DNA of 60,477 bases from Pseudomonadota bacterium (GTDB taxonomy: Bacteria > Pseudomonadota > Alphaproteobacteria > Rhizobiales > Xanthobacteraceae), in NCBI GenBank assembly GCA_018242205.1, contig JAFECJ010000025.1:1-60477 (forward strand). The letters are read 5' to 3'. Positions within the stretch are counted from its first letter, which is position 1. Each line of letters begins with the position of its first letter. Below are positions 60,426 to 60,477 of this stretch, piece by piece. The notes under the pieces were generated by a model that saw nothing but the letters and a program-made list of their open reading frames with translations, ran no database searches and was not told the origin of the DNA. The translations under genes were made by a program, and so were the position numbers.

Positions 60426-60477
60426 TGGCGCGCCCGAAAGGATTCGAACCTCTGACCCCCAGATTCGTAGTCTGGTG
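60426..60477 (-). tRNA. tRNA-Arg(ACG), 3' part; truncated by window end
   Basis: Read on the minus strand, the segment starts in the anticodon arm: stem CCAGA, loop CTACGAA with anticodon ACG, stem TCTGG. It continues through a short variable region to the T-arm AGAGG-TTCGAAT-CCTTT, the 3' acceptor strand CGGGCGC, discriminator G and encoded CCA (60426-60428). The D-arm and 5' acceptor strand lie beyond the window. The 3' end faces left toward the candidate island. A0 in the wobble position is expected to be edited to inosine. Confidence 0.88.

Noticed and set aside
1..60477. CRISPR arrays, insertion sequences, rRNA genes or phage genes
   Set aside because: I saw no regular spaced repeats, no transposase or integrase motifs, no rRNA-like blocks and no phage structural genes in either strand.

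Overview
The window is GC-rich, with densely packed operons, 4-bp ATGA start/stop overlaps, many GTG/TTG starts and ABC-transporter catabolic clusters. A REP-like palindrome near the left edge looks like those of Bradyrhizobium/Rhodopseudomonas-type genomes. Together this suggests a soil or rhizosphere alphaproteobacterium, probably Hyphomicrobiales. That placement is inferred from style and protein character, not from a marker gene.

Left part (1-12.3 kb): a REP-like palindrome, then livHMGF of a branched-chain amino acid ABC importer whose binding protein is not in view. A minus-strand sugar/cell-surface set follows (PLP lyase, DUF2064 transferase, GT2, NAD sugar epimerase with a CxxC insert). 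Next come a PRC-barrel exported protein, a cytochrome b561/molybdopterin oxidoreductase pair, a large GT-C-like membrane protein and a crotonase-fold enzyme.

Histidine utilisation region (12.3-29.4 kb): a large composite hut locus with hutC-hutF, hutI-hutU, a second hutC with an M20 amidohydrolase, hutH and an amino acid ABC importer. A second importer operon ends in hutD and a second hutF and lies beside an IclR regulator. The pathway encoded is the five-step form through HutF to N-formylglutamate, but no canonical hutG is present; the M20 hydrolase is the best local candidate for that step. A shared TGTATAGACA operator motif sits in two divergent hut promoters, with a weaker copy upstream of the first importer.

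Catabolic region (29.8-49 kb): an acyl-CoA dehydrogenase, then a seven- to eight-gene minus-strand operon (shikimate-dehydrogenase-like protein, polar amino acid ABC importer, MaoC hydratase, CoA-transferase, aldo/keto reductase). It is headed by IclR-type boxes and two tandem IclR regulators. A second cluster has an FAH-family hydrolase and a nitrate/sulfonate-type importer on one strand. On the other strand it has a GntR regulator, Ldh_2 dehydrogenase, RidA protein, two cupins, an ACMSD-like amidohydrolase and a Bug-type binding protein. Both look like pathways for unidentified organic or aromatic-derived acids.

Right part (49-60.5 kb): a DUF535 (VirK/YbjX-type) gene, a GNAT gene, a complete RND efflux pump (adaptor, pump, outer-membrane factor), a small secreted protein and an AdeRS-like two-component system. 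A tandem 11-bp direct repeat occurs both at the pump promoter and at the DUF535/GNAT promoter, implying one regulon. The window ends in a tRNA-Arg(ACG). A degenerate copy of its 3' half lies at 31.14 kb in the same orientation, so the intervening 29 kb may be an old tRNA-integrated island.
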